Below are positions 1 through 9,354 of a stretch of 64,000 nucleotides of DNA, piece after piece. The stretch is from assembly GCF_018500185.1 (NCBI RefSeq), contig NZ_JAHBGI010000001.1, forward strand, positions 372,001 to 436,000. The letters are read 5' to 3'. Under the pieces are notes generated by a model. That model saw only the letters and a list, made by a program, of their open reading frames with translations. It was not told the DNA's origin and ran no database searches. How positions within the stretch are numbered: the first letter of the stretch is position 1; each line of letters starts with the position of its first letter. The position numbers were made by a program, and so were the translations under genes. Origin of the DNA: Litoribacter ruber. Lineage in GTDB: Bacteria; Bacteroidota; Bacteroidia; Cytophagales; Cyclobacteriaceae.

Positions 1-232
1 CGATGCCAACTTCGAAGTAACCGCTGGCGAGGTGAGATTGATTAGAAATGAAGTTCCAAGAGAGACGGTTCAGATATCAGGAGAGACTGTCGGTGGGATT
101 AATAGTTTGAGACAAAGAGCGCAACCTGGCGATAGATTTGTAGTGGTGGTGAGAGAAGTTACCAGAACAAACTTCCAAGGAAATAAAATTAAGACTTCAC
201 TCAATGAAGTTTACTCCTTCTCTATTCGATAA
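1..232 (+). CDS. gldM: Gliding motility / T9SS protein GldM, C-terminal fragment
   Basis: The reading frame is open from the window edge (frame starting at base 2) to a TAA at 230-232, giving about 76 residues of the C-terminus of a longer protein. The tail has an RNEVPRETVQ segment and a final beta-rich stretch with GDRFVVVVREV, which resembles the end of GldM/PorM. GldM is an inner-membrane protein of the T9SS motor whose long periplasmic part reaches the outer-membrane GldK/GldN ring. The identification rests mainly on gldN lying 39 bp downstream, the usual gldKLMN order. The start is outside the window. Confidence 0.8.
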   Translation, partial: DANFEVTAGEVRLIRNEVPRETVQISGETVGGINSLRQRAQPGDRFVVVVREVTRTNFQGNKIKTSLNEVYSFSIR

Positions 233-271
233 GGATTTAATTAAGAATTGAAATTTTAAATAGTTTTTGAT

Positions 272-1087
272 ATGAAACTACAGGCAAAACTTATTTTCTC
301 CCTAGCTTTCCTTTTGGTGAGTCTTACGGGGGCTAAGGTGATGGCACAAGGGGCTACCAGTGTGCAACCCTCTAGCAATGGAGATCGCCAGTTTAAAATG
401 GATACTACCTTTTCGGCCCATTCTATTCGGGATGACGATAAGATGTTCCAGATGGCAGTATGGAGAAGGATTGATTTAAGGGAGAAATACAACTTGCCTC
501 TTTATGGATCTGGAGACATCAAGGATGACGGTATCATCACCCATATTTACAAGGCCATTGTGGAAGACAATGCTTTGGAAGTGTTTAGAGATGAAACTTT
601 CAAAGAACCTATGGGAATCAGCGAGTTTCAGGAAAACTTCTGGATTGCGGCTAACGGAGACAGTGTTTTCGTAAAGAATCTTTACTACTTAGATTTGATG
701 GAGGATTTCGTCTTTGATAAGCATAGATCTCAGATCCTCTTTGATGTGAAGTATCTTGAACTTGTGATGCCTTCTGAGACCAACTCCAATGCAGGTCAAA
801 AGACAATAGGTTATATCAGATACAAAGATTTCTACAACCACTTCAAGGATCATCCTGAAGCCAAATGGTTGAACTTTAAAAACACCTCTAAGCACCTTTC
901 GTATGCGCAAGCTTTCGACTTGCGACTCTTCAAAGCTGTGGTTAGAAAGCACTATAATCCTGACAATGCCCTGATTGTGGATAAGATTGACCCTGACCAT
1001 CCAAATGCTCAACTACAAGCCTATCTAAACTCCCTGGAGTTTGAATATGGTCTTCTTGAGTGGGAAAACTCCCTGTGGGAGTGGTAA
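272..1087 (+). CDS. gldN: T9SS ring protein GldN (PorN)
   Basis: This 271-residue protein has an N-terminal signal peptide (hydrophobic residues 7-20, probable cleavage after the MAQ near residue 26). The mature part matches the GldN/PorN family: a conserved region with VWRRIDLREKYN followed by alternating hydrophobic strands and a tryptophan-rich end (LLEWENSLWEW). GldN forms a periplasmic ring complex with the lipoprotein GldK at the outer membrane and is needed for T9SS secretion and, in gliding species, motility. It follows gldM by 39 bp and is the last gene of the operon, ending at a strong hairpin at 1092-1133. The length is slightly below that of well-studied homologs (about 300 residues). 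Confidence 0.9.
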   Translation: MKLQAKLIFSLAFLLVSLTGAKVMAQGATSVQPSSNGDRQFKMDTTFSAHSIRDDDKMFQMAVWRRIDLREKYNLPLYGSGDIKDDGIITHIYKAIVEDNALEVFRDETFKEPMGISEFQENFWIAANGDSVFVKNLYYLDLMEDFVFDKHRSQILFDVKYLELVMPSETNSNAGQKTIGYIRYKDFYNHFKDHPEAKWLNFKNTSKHLSYAQAFDLRLFKAVVRKHYNPDNALIVDKIDPDHPNAQLQAYLNSLEFEYGLLEWENSLWEW

Positions 1088-1091
1088 GATG

Positions 1092-1133
1092 ATAAAAGAA
1101 AAAAGCGGATTTTTATCCGCTTTTTTCTTTTAT
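1092..1133. terminator. Bidirectional terminator between gldN and uvrC
   Basis: A 19-bp perfect inverted repeat (1092-1110 pairs with 1115-1133) with a 4-base TTTT loop. The arms are A-rich/T-rich outside a GCGGAT/ATCCGC core, so it has a T-run on both strands and can serve gldN (plus) and uvrC (minus). The uvrC stop codon (1113-1115) lies in the loop and top of the stem, so the last UvrC codons form part of the terminator. Confidence 0.9.
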
Positions 1134-2915
1134 AGCCTCTATGATTTTTTCTGCTTTGCTTTTGCCTACCACCTCAATGATTTCCTCCAGTGTAGCTTCT
1201 CCGATTTTTTTATAGGATTTAAAATGCTTCAATAGTTTGTCGGCCGTTTCCTGCCCAATTCCTTTGATGGTGGTCAGTTGGGTGCCAAAAGCATTTTTAC
1301 TTCTAACATCCCTGTGGAAAGTGATGGCAAACCTGTGCGCCTCATCCCTGATCCTTTGAAGAAGTCTCAGGGATTCCGACTTTTTATCAATATGAAGTGG
1401 GAACGGGTCATCTGGAAAATAAATCTCCTCAAGTCTTTTTGCGATGCCTATAATGGGGATCTTGCCATAGATGCCCAATTGCTTCAAGGCCTCAACAGAG
1501 CTTGATAGCTGCCCTTTACCTCCATCAATTACAATCAGCTTCGGTAAAGGCTTTTTCTCATCCATCAGCCTCTTGTACCTTCTGCCAACTACCTCGGTCA
1601 TACTGGCAAAATCATTGGGGCCTTCTACCGTCTTGATATGATAGTGCCTGTATTCTTTATTGGCCGGCTTGCCGTTGAGAAAACATACCATGCTGGCTAC
1701 TGGATGGGTGCCTTGGATGTTGGAGTTGTCAAAGCACTCAATATGATCCGGCAGGTCTTTCAGGCTTAGATCGGCCTGTAATTGGCGTAGGATACGGTCC
1801 TTCTTGTCCTTGACATCACCAGCAGCAAGGGCCTTTTCTTTTTTGTAATAAAGGGCATTTTTTAGCGACAGCTCTACAAGTCTTTTTTTGTCCCCAATCT
1901 TGGGAACGGTTATCGTCAGGTTTTCATTTTCAAATTCCACCTCTATGTTGGAAATGGTATCCTTAGATTCACTTTGAAATTGATCCCTTAATCGGACAAG
2001 TGCGGTAAGGAGAATTTCACTATCTGGTTCGTCCAGCTTTTTCTTCAGCTCGACTGTTTTGGTAAGGATAATTGCCCCATTTTTTATCCTCAAATAATTG
2101 ACATAGGCATGTTTTTCATCTGAGACTAGCGCCACTACATCCAAATTGCTCACTGTAGGGCTGGTCACCAAGGATTTTGCCTGATACTTTTCGAGCAGGT
2201 CTAGCTTTTCTTTATACCGCTGAGCCATCTCGAATTGGAGGTTTTCTGCAGCTTCCTGCATTTTGGTTTTGAAGAAGCTTTTTGGAATGCCCAAGTTGCC
2301 TTTCAGGATGTGCTTGGCCTGCTCAATATCCTTTAAATATTCGGGCTCACCAATGAGCGCCTCACATGGACCAAGGCAGTTTCCTATATGATACTCCAGA
2401 CACACTTTGTATTTCTGTTCTGCGATCTTGCGTGGGTGTAGGTCCAGTTTGCAGGTCCTGATGGTGAAGATGCTCCGTATGAGATCCAATATATTGTTCA
2501 TGGCCTTTACGCTGGCAAAGGGGCCATAGTAGGAGCCTCGTGAGGGAATTACTCTGCGTGTAGGAAAGATTCTGGGAAAATGCTCCTTGGTAAGCAGCAG
2601 GTAAGGATAAGTTTTATCATCCTTCAGCAGGATGTTGTACCTAGGCTGGGTTTTCTTTATCAGATTGTTTTCCAGCAGTAGGGCGTCAAACTCTGAATCA
2701 ACTATGGTAAACTCAATCTTCTTGACTTCCCTTACCATCCTCCTGGTTTTGGCATTGAGACCGGCACTTTTGACAAAGTAGCTGGCAACGCGTTTGCGAA
2801 GGCTTTTAGCTTTGCCCACGTATATAAGCGTGTTTTCGGCGTTGTAATATTTATAAACGCCTGGCTGGTCGGGTAACTGGTTATATTCCTCTGGTGTATA
2901 AGAAGTCGCTAGCAT
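1113..2915 (-). CDS. uvrC: Excinuclease ABC subunit C
   Basis: UvrC is the dual-incision nuclease of nucleotide excision repair; it cuts 3' and 5' of lesions marked by UvrA/UvrB. The 600-residue protein has the normal length and domain order: N-terminal GIY-YIG nuclease (GVYKYYN...LIYVGKAKSLRKR, residues about 19-45), a cysteine-containing middle region (KVCLEYHIGNCLGPCEA), a UVR UvrB-binding segment near residue 210, an RNase H-like second nuclease domain (ECFDNSNIQGTHPVAS and LIVIDGGKGQL), and a C-terminal helix-hairpin-helix (TIKGIGQETADKLL). The ATG lies about 100 bp downstream of the PBP1A stop, beyond that gene's terminator, so it is probably transcribed separately. Confidence 0.97.
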   Translation of the reverse strand: MLATSYTPEEYNQLPDQPGVYKYYNAENTLIYVGKAKSLRKRVASYFVKSAGLNAKTRRMVREVKKIEFTIVDSEFDALLLENNLIKKTQPRYNILLKDDKTYPYLLLTKEHFPRIFPTRRVIPSRGSYYGPFASVKAMNNILDLIRSIFTIRTCKLDLHPRKIAEQKYKVCLEYHIGNCLGPCEALIGEPEYLKDIEQAKHILKGNLGIPKSFFKTKMQEAAENLQFEMAQRYKEKLDLLEKYQAKSLVTSPTVSNLDVVALVSDEKHAYVNYLRIKNGAIILTKTVELKKKLDEPDSEILLTALVRLRDQFQSESKDTISNIEVEFENENLTITVPKIGDKKRLVELSLKNALYYKKEKALAAGDVKDKKDRILRQLQADLSLKDLPDHIECFDNSNIQGTHPVASMVCFLNGKPANKEYRHYHIKTVEGPNDFASMTEVVGRRYKRLMDEKKPLPKLIVIDGGKGQLSSSVEALKQLGIYGKIPIIGIAKRLEEIYFPDDPFPLHIDKKSESLRLLQRIRDEAHRFAITFHRDVRSKNAFGTQLTTIKGIGQETADKLLKHFKSYKKIGEATLEEIIEVVGKSKAEKIIEAIKEKSG

Positions 2916-2924
2916 AGATTACAA

Positions 2925-2955
2925 ATATAAAAAAAACAGCCACTAGGGCTGTTTT
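2925..2955 (-). terminator. Terminator after the PBP1A gene
   Basis: A 9-bp stem (2933-2941 with 2947-2955, core ACAGCC/GGCTGT) with a 5-base loop. Read on the minus strand it is followed by a run of about eight T before uvrC begins. Confidence 0.8.
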
Positions 2956-3012
2956 GTTATTATCATCAATATTTTCTTCTCTGTTTTCGGTCTCCCGTTT
3001 TCAACCCCCTCC

Positions 3013-5325
3013 TTAAAAGTCAATACTCCTAGAGTCAAAGTCAAATTCAGTTGGAGAATCTCTATTGTACATGCTGCAGTCCAATTCAATGCTCAAAGGC
3101 CTGTCGGGCTTAGGAAATGGACCTTTGGTTATTTCCAGGGTTTCATCCTCATACACTTTTTGCATGAACTTCACCCATATTGGTCTTGCCGTTCTACTTC
3201 CCTGACCTGCAATCCAGCTTCTAAAGTGAATGGCACGGTCATCTCCACCGACCCATACACCGCTAACCAAATCTTTGGTCATGCCCATATACCAACCATC
3301 GGATGCATTTTGGGTAGTACCGGTTTTACCGCCGATTTCGTTTCCTTCATCGCGAAGGGCCCAAGGCACCCCTTGGCTAGTCCCGCCACTCTCTTCAAGA
3401 CCACCACGTAGCATGTACACCATCAGGTAAGCATGCTCTTCACTCATGGCAGGTTTCTTTCGTGGAGTGAATTGCTGTAGTACGTTCCCGTTTTTATCCT
3501 CAATTCTATCGATATAGAATGGGGTAATATGCTCCCCTTTGTTGGCGAAGGTTCCAAAGGCGCCTACCATTTCCATAATGGAAACATCACTGGTACCCAG
3601 GGCCAGGGCTGGTACAGGGTCAAGCTGGCTAGTGATACCAATACGGTGAGCCGTTTCGATTACCACTTGTGGGCTTAATTTTTTCATCATAAATGCTGTT
3701 ACTGAGTTCACCGATCTGGCCATGGCCTCACGGATATTCATCTTTTCGTAGGTGAACTTGCCGTCAGCATTTTTAGGGCTCCAGGTTGGTTGGCCTGGAA
3801 TATTTACCTCTACCGGCTGGTCAATCACTTCGTAACAGGGTCCGTAGCCATTTTCAATAGCGGCAGCATACACAAATGGCTTAAAGGTAGATCCTGGTTG
3901 TCTCTTACCTTGTCGCACGTGGTCATATTTAAAGTGCTTATGGTTTACTCCACCCACCCAGGCTTTGATATGGCCAGTGGAAGGGTCTAAGGATACAAAG
4001 CCGGTCTGAAGGAATTTTTTGTAGTATTCCAAAGAATCCATGGTGCTCATAAGCGTGTCAATCTCTCCCAACTCATAGGAGAACACTCTCATCTTTTTCT
4101 TTTCCCTCAGCTTAATTTTTACACTGTCAGAGTCAGCTCCATATCTATTTACCAGAAGTCTGTAAGCTTCAGTACGTTTTACAGCATTATCGAGGAAATT
4201 GGGGATTTCACGACCCTGGCTATCAATCCAAGGCTTACGGTTTCCCATTTCGTTTTCAAATGTCTTTTGAAGGGCAGGCATATGCTCCAAAACAGCCTGT
4301 TCGGCATAGTTCTGCAGGCGACTGTCTATAGTTGTGTAGATCTTCAATCCATCCTCAAACAGGTTGTAAGGTTTGCCATCTGGACGGAGGTTTTCTCTGG
4401 CCCACTTAAGCAGGTCAGCTTTGGCCACCTCACGGAAATACGTGGCAGTACCCAAGTTGTGGTTTTCTACCTTGTAATTCAGTTCAATAGGCAATTGTGC
4501 CAAAGAGTCAAATTGATTTCGGGTGATGAAGTCATATTTCATCATCTGCCCCAAAACCGTATTTCTCCTTCTAAGGGAGTTTTCGGGGTTATATACGGGG
4601 CTGTAATAAGTCGGAGCCTTGAAAAGCCCCACTAGGGTGGCAGCTTCCTGCAGGTTCAGCTCGTTTGGATCCTTGCCGAAGAAAGTAGAAGAGGCAGTTT
4701 TAATCCCGTAAGCATTACTTCCGTATTCTGAGGTGTTTAAATAAAGGGTTAGAATCTCGTTTTTAGTGTAGCTTCTTTCCAACTTGGTTGCTACAATCCA
4801 TTCCTTTGTCTTGATGATCAGCATCCTCAATCCAGGGATTCTGCTGAGTGTGCCTTGACTATCCAGGTTTCTGGTTTTGAAAAGGTTTTTAGCCGTCTGC
4901 TGGCTTAGGGTACTGCCACCCCCAGAACCGCTTTGGCGCAGGATGAGTGATTTTACCAATACCCTTCCCATACCTTGGAGGTCAATGCCGGAATGCTCCT
5001 CAAAACGGATATCCTCAGTAGCCACTAGTGCATTGACCAGGTTTTTGGAGATTTGGTTGTATTCAACCGGGGTTCTGTTTTCCCTGAAATATTTTCCTAG
5101 CAGGACCCCGTCAGCGGAGTATAGTTCGGAAGAAAGGTCGCTTTTGGGGTTCTCCAAGGCTTTGAAATCCGGAAGATCTCCAAATAAGCCCAAAAAATTC
5201 ACGCTAACTGCCCATATAAAAATGATAAAACTTAATACAGCAGCAATAAAGCCCAGCCATAGATAAAGAATAGCACTTTTAATAGCAGAGGCGGAAACCA
5301 GTTCTTTTTTTTTCTTATTACTCAT
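3013..5325 (-). CDS. mrcA: Bifunctional penicillin-binding protein 1A (class A PBP)
   Basis: This class A PBP polymerises lipid II into glycan strands (GT51 domain) and cross-links peptides (transpeptidase domain) in the periplasm. The 770-residue protein starts with a lysine-rich cytoplasmic tail and one membrane anchor (about 18-42). The GT51 motif EDIRFEEH is at 104-111 and a GSTLSQQ motif near 137-143. The transpeptidase has the serine-lysine pair in PGSTFK (Ser479, Lys482), SVN at 538-540 and KTG at 667-669, so all catalytic motifs are present. It begins 4 bp after the sprE stop, so both genes probably form one transcript ending at the hairpin near 2940. The start is the ATG at 5323-5325. 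Confidence 0.96.
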   Translation of the reverse strand: MSNKKKKELVSASAIKSAILYLWLGFIAAVLSFIIFIWAVSVNFLGLFGDLPDFKALENPKSDLSSELYSADGVLLGKYFRENRTPVEYNQISKNLVNALVATEDIRFEEHSGIDLQGMGRVLVKSLILRQSGSGGGSTLSQQTAKNLFKTRNLDSQGTLSRIPGLRMLIIKTKEWIVATKLERSYTKNEILTLYLNTSEYGSNAYGIKTASSTFFGKDPNELNLQEAATLVGLFKAPTYYSPVYNPENSLRRRNTVLGQMMKYDFITRNQFDSLAQLPIELNYKVENHNLGTATYFREVAKADLLKWARENLRPDGKPYNLFEDGLKIYTTIDSRLQNYAEQAVLEHMPALQKTFENEMGNRKPWIDSQGREIPNFLDNAVKRTEAYRLLVNRYGADSDSVKIKLREKKKMRVFSYELGEIDTLMSTMDSLEYYKKFLQTGFVSLDPSTGHIKAWVGGVNHKHFKYDHVRQGKRQPGSTFKPFVYAAAIENGYGPCYEVIDQPVEVNIPGQPTWSPKNADGKFTYEKMNIREAMARSVNSVTAFMMKKLSPQVVIETAHRIGITSQLDPVPALALGTSDVSIMEMVGAFGTFANKGEHITPFYIDRIEDKNGNVLQQFTPRKKPAMSEEHAYLMVYMLRGGLEESGGTSQGVPWALRDEGNEIGGKTGTTQNASDGWYMGMTKDLVSGVWVGGDDRAIHFRSWIAGQGSRTARPIWVKFMQKVYEDETLEITKGPFPKPDRPLSIELDCSMYNRDSPTEFDFDSRSIDF

Positions 5326-5329
5326 TTTT

Positions 5330-7957
5330 TTATTTATAAGCTTCTTTATAGAAAGCCTTGTATTCTTCTATGTCCTTACGCTTATTTAACTGTTGGAAAT
5401 TCTCTATCGAAATTACAAAACTACTATTTTTTATTTCAGGTGGTAGGTCGTCGCTGTTAAATTCAGTTAAGAACTTTTCCCGGTATTCCAGTGCTTTATC
5501 GGCCTTACCAAATGGGCTGATTATTATCAGGGTGTTTTCCTTGTTGATGGATATGGTACCCGTTCGTAGTCTGGCATTTGCATAATGTCTGGAATGGAAA
5601 TTTTCTAAATCGGCCGTCAGGTGTTTAGCCTCTTGGCTCTGCTTTGGCTCCAAGGCCAAAATGAATATGTGGGTTTGCTCAAGGTTTTCTTTATAGGGGG
5701 AAGGTTCCTTGACTTCCTCCTCTGCCACTAGTAAGGTGTCAGGAGTGTCTAGCTCTGCCTTCTCATCCAGATTTTTATTGGCCTGGAGGGGCTTGTCCTC
5801 ACCTGCCACAAGTGCCAACATTTTCCTTGCCAGTTTTTCCAGATCCTTGTCTTCCACGCTTTGCAAATACTGCTCAAGCTTCAGTTTGTAGGCATTCTCT
5901 CCATCCAATTTGTGTGAGACCATGATGTCAAGCAACCAAAGCTTCTCGGTATTCCTAGTCAGCGGGTAATCATCCAATGCTCCTCTAACGAGCTGTCTAG
6001 AAGATAAATATTCTTTTTGGTTGAAAAGTTCATAGGCTTGACGGTAGAGCTCCCCAGCTGCACGGTGGTCCTGGGATGAACTTCCCTGATTAGGATTATT
6101 AAGGGATTTGGTAAACGGTGAATCAGGGAAATCTTTGTTAAGAATTTCCTTGTACTGCCCGTGGGGTAGTCCGGCCTCTCTGGAGGCCATAAATAAGGTA
6201 TAATAGGCCTCGGGTTTTTTGGGTGTTTGTGGATAATCCGAAAGCAGGCGGTTCAGGTATCCAATGGACCTGTTGGGTTCCTTTAAATCTATGTAGAGAA
6301 TCTTTCCAAGTTGAAAATAGGACTCTTCCATTTCAGCCTTCATCTCATTTAATACCGACTTTTCGCTCGGGATTTGGTTAAGCAGATCGTCAAGGTCTGG
6401 AAGGACAATCTCTGGTTGCTCCTCTGTTTCGGTATTCTCTATACTGTCTGCTTGATCCAAGGTTTCCCCAATTGCCTCCTGAAACCCTTTACTGCTCCTT
6501 CGCCAGTTGTCTTCCAGAGGCCTATTGCCCCAAATTCGGTAAAAGTCGATGGAGCCCTGCTGCATCGCGGAGGGATTGTCAAAATAAAAAGATGACCCTC
6601 CGCCCCTGCCTCCAAAGGCTAGAAGGTTGTCAAATATGCCGGTAGATTTCTGCTGGTTTTTCATTTCAACCTCCCTGATCAGCCTTTCTTCTTCACTTTT
6701 TATAAACGCTTCGGCCACTTGGATCTGCTCATCCCTAGGGAGGGAGGCTAAATGTAGTAAACTGTCATTCTTTTGGATCACCTCAAAGTTTTTCACATAA
6801 TCATCCAGCACCTTTTTTTTGAGCTGTATGGATGCATAGAGACGGTCCGTTTCCTTAAAGTTTTCTACTGCGCTGTCAAGGTAGTACTTGGCAGCACGGT
6901 AATCCTTCATTTCATCAAAGTAAATGGTGGAGAGTTTATGATAAATATAGCCTTTCTGCCTGGGGTTGGGGCTTTCTTCCTTGGCCGCCAGTGTGAGTAG
7001 GCGGATTCCCTCATCCTGATTATCCTGCTTGAGTTCAAACAAGGCCTTCTCATAAAGAATCACATCCCGTAAGTCCCGGTTTTTTCGGTCATCATACAGC
7101 TCGTCATAATATTTCCTTACCTTCTTAAAATCCTTGCTTTTTTCCAGCTCCACCACCTGCTGGGAATAAAGTTGGGAAAAGAATGCACGTTCGTAGGGAG
7201 GATTGCCTTTGAGGGCTTTTTGATAATATTCATAGGCCACAGCGTCAAAGCCTGCCCGCTGATATAGCTGGCCCAAGATGAAATTTATCCTTGATTTTTC
7301 CTTGGGGTTGCTAGTCAGCTCTACCGCCTTGTCCAGAGAGGACACTATGCCGTCCCTTTCCCCGCGTACTTCATAATAGTAAGCCAGCGTGAGGTAAAGC
7401 TTTTGCCTATTAGTTTTGCTTATACCGGTTTCTTTTGACAAAAAGTCAATCACATAGGCAGCATCATCGAATTTTTTGAGATCTATAAAGGCATGCAACA
7501 GCTGCACTAGGGCTTGGTGCCTGACGTCCTTCTTCTTGCTGTTTACATTCAAGTATTTAAATGTGTTGATGGCATCGTCAAAGTCTGCCTGCAAATGCTG
7601 GATCTTGCCGATCAGGAAATAGCTGTCGTCAACCCATTTGCTATTTTTGTGCCAATCGATAGCCTTGGAGGCCATCCCATGGGCATCCTCAATCAAGCCC
7701 TCATTTTGCTCTATGGTGGCACTGTCGATAGGAAAGAATACCGGCAAAGGCTCGGAATAGTCCTCCCGATAGGCCAGTTCAATGTTTTGCTCTACTTCCG
7801 CGATTTTTTCTTTGGCCAGGAAATAGGCGTTGTATCGGGCGGTGGTGTTATGGTAAAGTCGACTCGTGAAGGTGTTTCTCTCCGCACTACAGGCCACCAG
7901 CATCCCAAGAAGGAAAACCGAAAATAAATACTTTGAAAATCTGTTTCTTGTCGTCAT
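5330..7957 (-). CDS. sprE: T9SS/gliding TPR lipoprotein SprE (PorW)
   Basis: This 875-residue lipoprotein has a signal peptide with a lipobox ending at Cys23 (MLVAC). The mature N-terminus has a conserved RLYHNTTARYNAYF segment that is characteristic of the SprE/PorW family. It is followed by a long series of tetratricopeptide-like helical repeats (about 60-430), a low-complexity linker with acidic residues, further TPR-like repeats (about 540-720) and a small alpha/beta C-terminal region. SprE in Flavobacterium johnsoniae and PorW in Porphyromonas gingivalis are outer-membrane lipoproteins needed for type IX secretion. Here it is the first gene of a two-gene unit with PBP1A. It is divergent from the M23 peptidase gene with 97 bp between the start codons. 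Confidence 0.85.
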   Translation of the reverse strand: MTTRNRFSKYLFSVFLLGMLVACSAERNTFTSRLYHNTTARYNAYFLAKEKIAEVEQNIELAYREDYSEPLPVFFPIDSATIEQNEGLIEDAHGMASKAIDWHKNSKWVDDSYFLIGKIQHLQADFDDAINTFKYLNVNSKKKDVRHQALVQLLHAFIDLKKFDDAAYVIDFLSKETGISKTNRQKLYLTLAYYYEVRGERDGIVSSLDKAVELTSNPKEKSRINFILGQLYQRAGFDAVAYEYYQKALKGNPPYERAFFSQLYSQQVVELEKSKDFKKVRKYYDELYDDRKNRDLRDVILYEKALFELKQDNQDEGIRLLTLAAKEESPNPRQKGYIYHKLSTIYFDEMKDYRAAKYYLDSAVENFKETDRLYASIQLKKKVLDDYVKNFEVIQKNDSLLHLASLPRDEQIQVAEAFIKSEEERLIREVEMKNQQKSTGIFDNLLAFGGRGGGSSFYFDNPSAMQQGSIDFYRIWGNRPLEDNWRRSSKGFQEAIGETLDQADSIENTETEEQPEIVLPDLDDLLNQIPSEKSVLNEMKAEMEESYFQLGKILYIDLKEPNRSIGYLNRLLSDYPQTPKKPEAYYTLFMASREAGLPHGQYKEILNKDFPDSPFTKSLNNPNQGSSSQDHRAAGELYRQAYELFNQKEYLSSRQLVRGALDDYPLTRNTEKLWLLDIMVSHKLDGENAYKLKLEQYLQSVEDKDLEKLARKMLALVAGEDKPLQANKNLDEKAELDTPDTLLVAEEEVKEPSPYKENLEQTHIFILALEPKQSQEAKHLTADLENFHSRHYANARLRTGTISINKENTLIIISPFGKADKALEYREKFLTEFNSDDLPPEIKNSSFVISIENFQQLNKRKDIEEYKAFYKEAYK

Positions 7958-8016
7958 TACCAGGAGGCAAATTAGCTCTTTTGTATTAAAATATTAAACG
8001 CTTTAAATTAATATTC

Positions 8017-8024
8017 TATTTTTG
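8017..8024 (+). promoter_or_regulatory. Candidate -7 box for the M23 peptidase-bactofilin transcript
   Basis: TATTTTTG matches the Bacteroidota -7 consensus TAnnTTTG and lies about 30 bp upstream of the peptidase start. No clear TTTG -33 box is present at the usual 19-20 bp distance, so confidence is moderate. Confidence 0.45.
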
Positions 8025-8054
8025 CAAGAGCAGCATATTTAAAATTATTGCAAT

Positions 8055-8918
8055 TTGAGTATTTCCCAAAAGATAAAAAACTGGTTCGAAACTAAATATT
8101 TGTTTGTCATACGCAGAGAAGAGGATTTCTCAGTCATAAACAGTTTCAGTTTGACCAAAATTAAGATAGGATTGCTAACATTCCTAGGGTTTATCCTAGT
8201 GTTTGGACTGGCTTTGATCCTGTCCAAAACACTTTTGGGTCGCTGGTTTGACCCCGTTCATCAAGAGTCGGAAAATACGGAGAAGTTAATAGCCCTATCG
8301 GCCACGGTTGACTCCTTATATAAAGAGGTGCACGCCAAGGACCAGTATGTGACCAACATCATGCACCTGATACGTGGGGAGGTGATGGACACCACGGGCC
8401 AAAGGCCGGAGGAAGCGACGCTGGAAATGGATCGGAGGGGAATTGACCTTTATAAAAGAGGGGAGGCCACCCAAAGGATTCTCGATGAGTTTGAAACCCA
8501 GCCTTCAGAAGGGAGCTTTGAGCGGCTTTCCAGCGGGACTTTCACGGAGGTGTATTTCTTTCCACCGCTACAAGGTCTAGTCACCTCAAGTTTTGATCCG
8601 GCTGCGGAGCATTTTGGGGTGGATATCGTCGCTGCCGAAGACGAGCCTGTAAAGTCCATTGCGGCGGGAAGTGTAATCTTTGCCCATTGGACCCTCGAGA
8701 CAGGATATAATATTGGGGTGCAGCATTCGAATGAATTAATTTCAATATATAAGCATAATTCTGTATTATTGAAGAAGGTCGGAGACCTTGTTCAGGCAGG
8801 AGAGATAATATCTATAATAGGGAACACGGGCGAACAGACTACCGGCCAGCATTTACATCTTGAGTTGTGGTACAAAGGCACCCCGCTTAATCCCCAGGAA
8901 TTTATAACCTTTGATTGA
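8055..8918 (+). CDS. Membrane-anchored M23 family metallopeptidase
   Basis: This is a LytM/lysostaphin-type peptidoglycan endopeptidase of 287 residues. It has a short cytoplasmic N-terminus, one transmembrane segment (about 34-56), a helical region and the M23 domain from about residue 175. Zinc ligands are visible as the HxxxD of HFGVD and the HxH of GQHLHLE, with a further histidine in YKHN. The start is a TTG (8055); the nearest in-frame ATG would remove the membrane anchor. The bactofilin gene begins one base after its stop. M23 peptidase/bactofilin gene pairs are common (for example csd1-ccmA in Helicobacter) and shape the cell wall locally, which is the likely role here. Confidence 0.9.
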   Translation: MSISQKIKNWFETKYLFVIRREEDFSVINSFSLTKIKIGLLTFLGFILVFGLALILSKTLLGRWFDPVHQESENTEKLIALSATVDSLYKEVHAKDQYVTNIMHLIRGEVMDTTGQRPEEATLEMDRRGIDLYKRGEATQRILDEFETQPSEGSFERLSSGTFTEVYFFPPLQGLVTSSFDPAAEHFGVDIVAAEDEPVKSIAAGSVIFAHWTLETGYNIGVQHSNELISIYKHNSVLLKKVGDLVQAGEIISIIGNTGEQTTGQHLHLELWYKGTPLNPQEFITFD

Positions 8919-8919
8919 T

Positions 8920-9354
8920 ATGTTTAAGAATGAAGAAAAGAAAGCGGTTACTGAGATGGTAAATTCAAGTAACGTTATTGCCAAGGAGACTAAGATCACC
9001 GGCGAAATTGTAGCCCAGGGCAACATTAGGATTGAAGGGACTGTAGAAGGAACTTTGAAATCCGAGAAGAAGGTGGTGATCGGTGAATCCGCCCGTATTA
9101 TTGGCAACATTTCCGCTGTGGAAGTGGAGATTTCAGGATACATTGAAGGGGAGATCAAGTGCAGTGAAGCCCTCTACCTGAAAAGATCCGCTGTAATCAA
9201 AGGTGATATGGTGACCAAAAAGCTGGTTGTCGAAAATGGCGCCGTGTTCAATGGTAAATGCCATATGACCGAGGTGATATCCGTGGACAGCGAGGCCAAA
9301 CAAACCGTCAATAATAATCATGAACAATCCAAAGAAAAACTCCTCGTCAAATAA
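8920..9354 (+). CDS. Bactofilin (polymer-forming cytoskeletal protein)
   Basis: A 144-residue bactofilin whose core (about residues 15-115) is a right-handed beta-helix built from short repeats such as ITGEIVAQGNIRIEGTVEG and IGESARIIGNI. Bactofilins polymerise without nucleotides and form membrane-associated scaffolds that place cell-wall enzymes, here probably the adjacent M23 peptidase. I choose the ATG at 8920, right after the peptidase stop, rather than an upstream TTG at 8911 that would overlap it. The 3' end overlaps the next gene by 35 bases, which suggests translational coupling. Confidence 0.9.
   Translation: MFKNEEKKAVTEMVNSSNVIAKETKITGEIVAQGNIRIEGTVEGTLKSEKKVVIGESARIIGNISAVEVEISGYIEGEIKCSEALYLKRSAVIKGDMVTKKLVVENGAVFNGKCHMTEVISVDSEAKQTVNNNHEQSKEKLLVK

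Noticed and set aside
4267-4635. 122-codon frame on the plus strand inside the PBP1A gene
   Set aside because: Lies entirely in a well-supported gene on the other strand and has no recognisable features.
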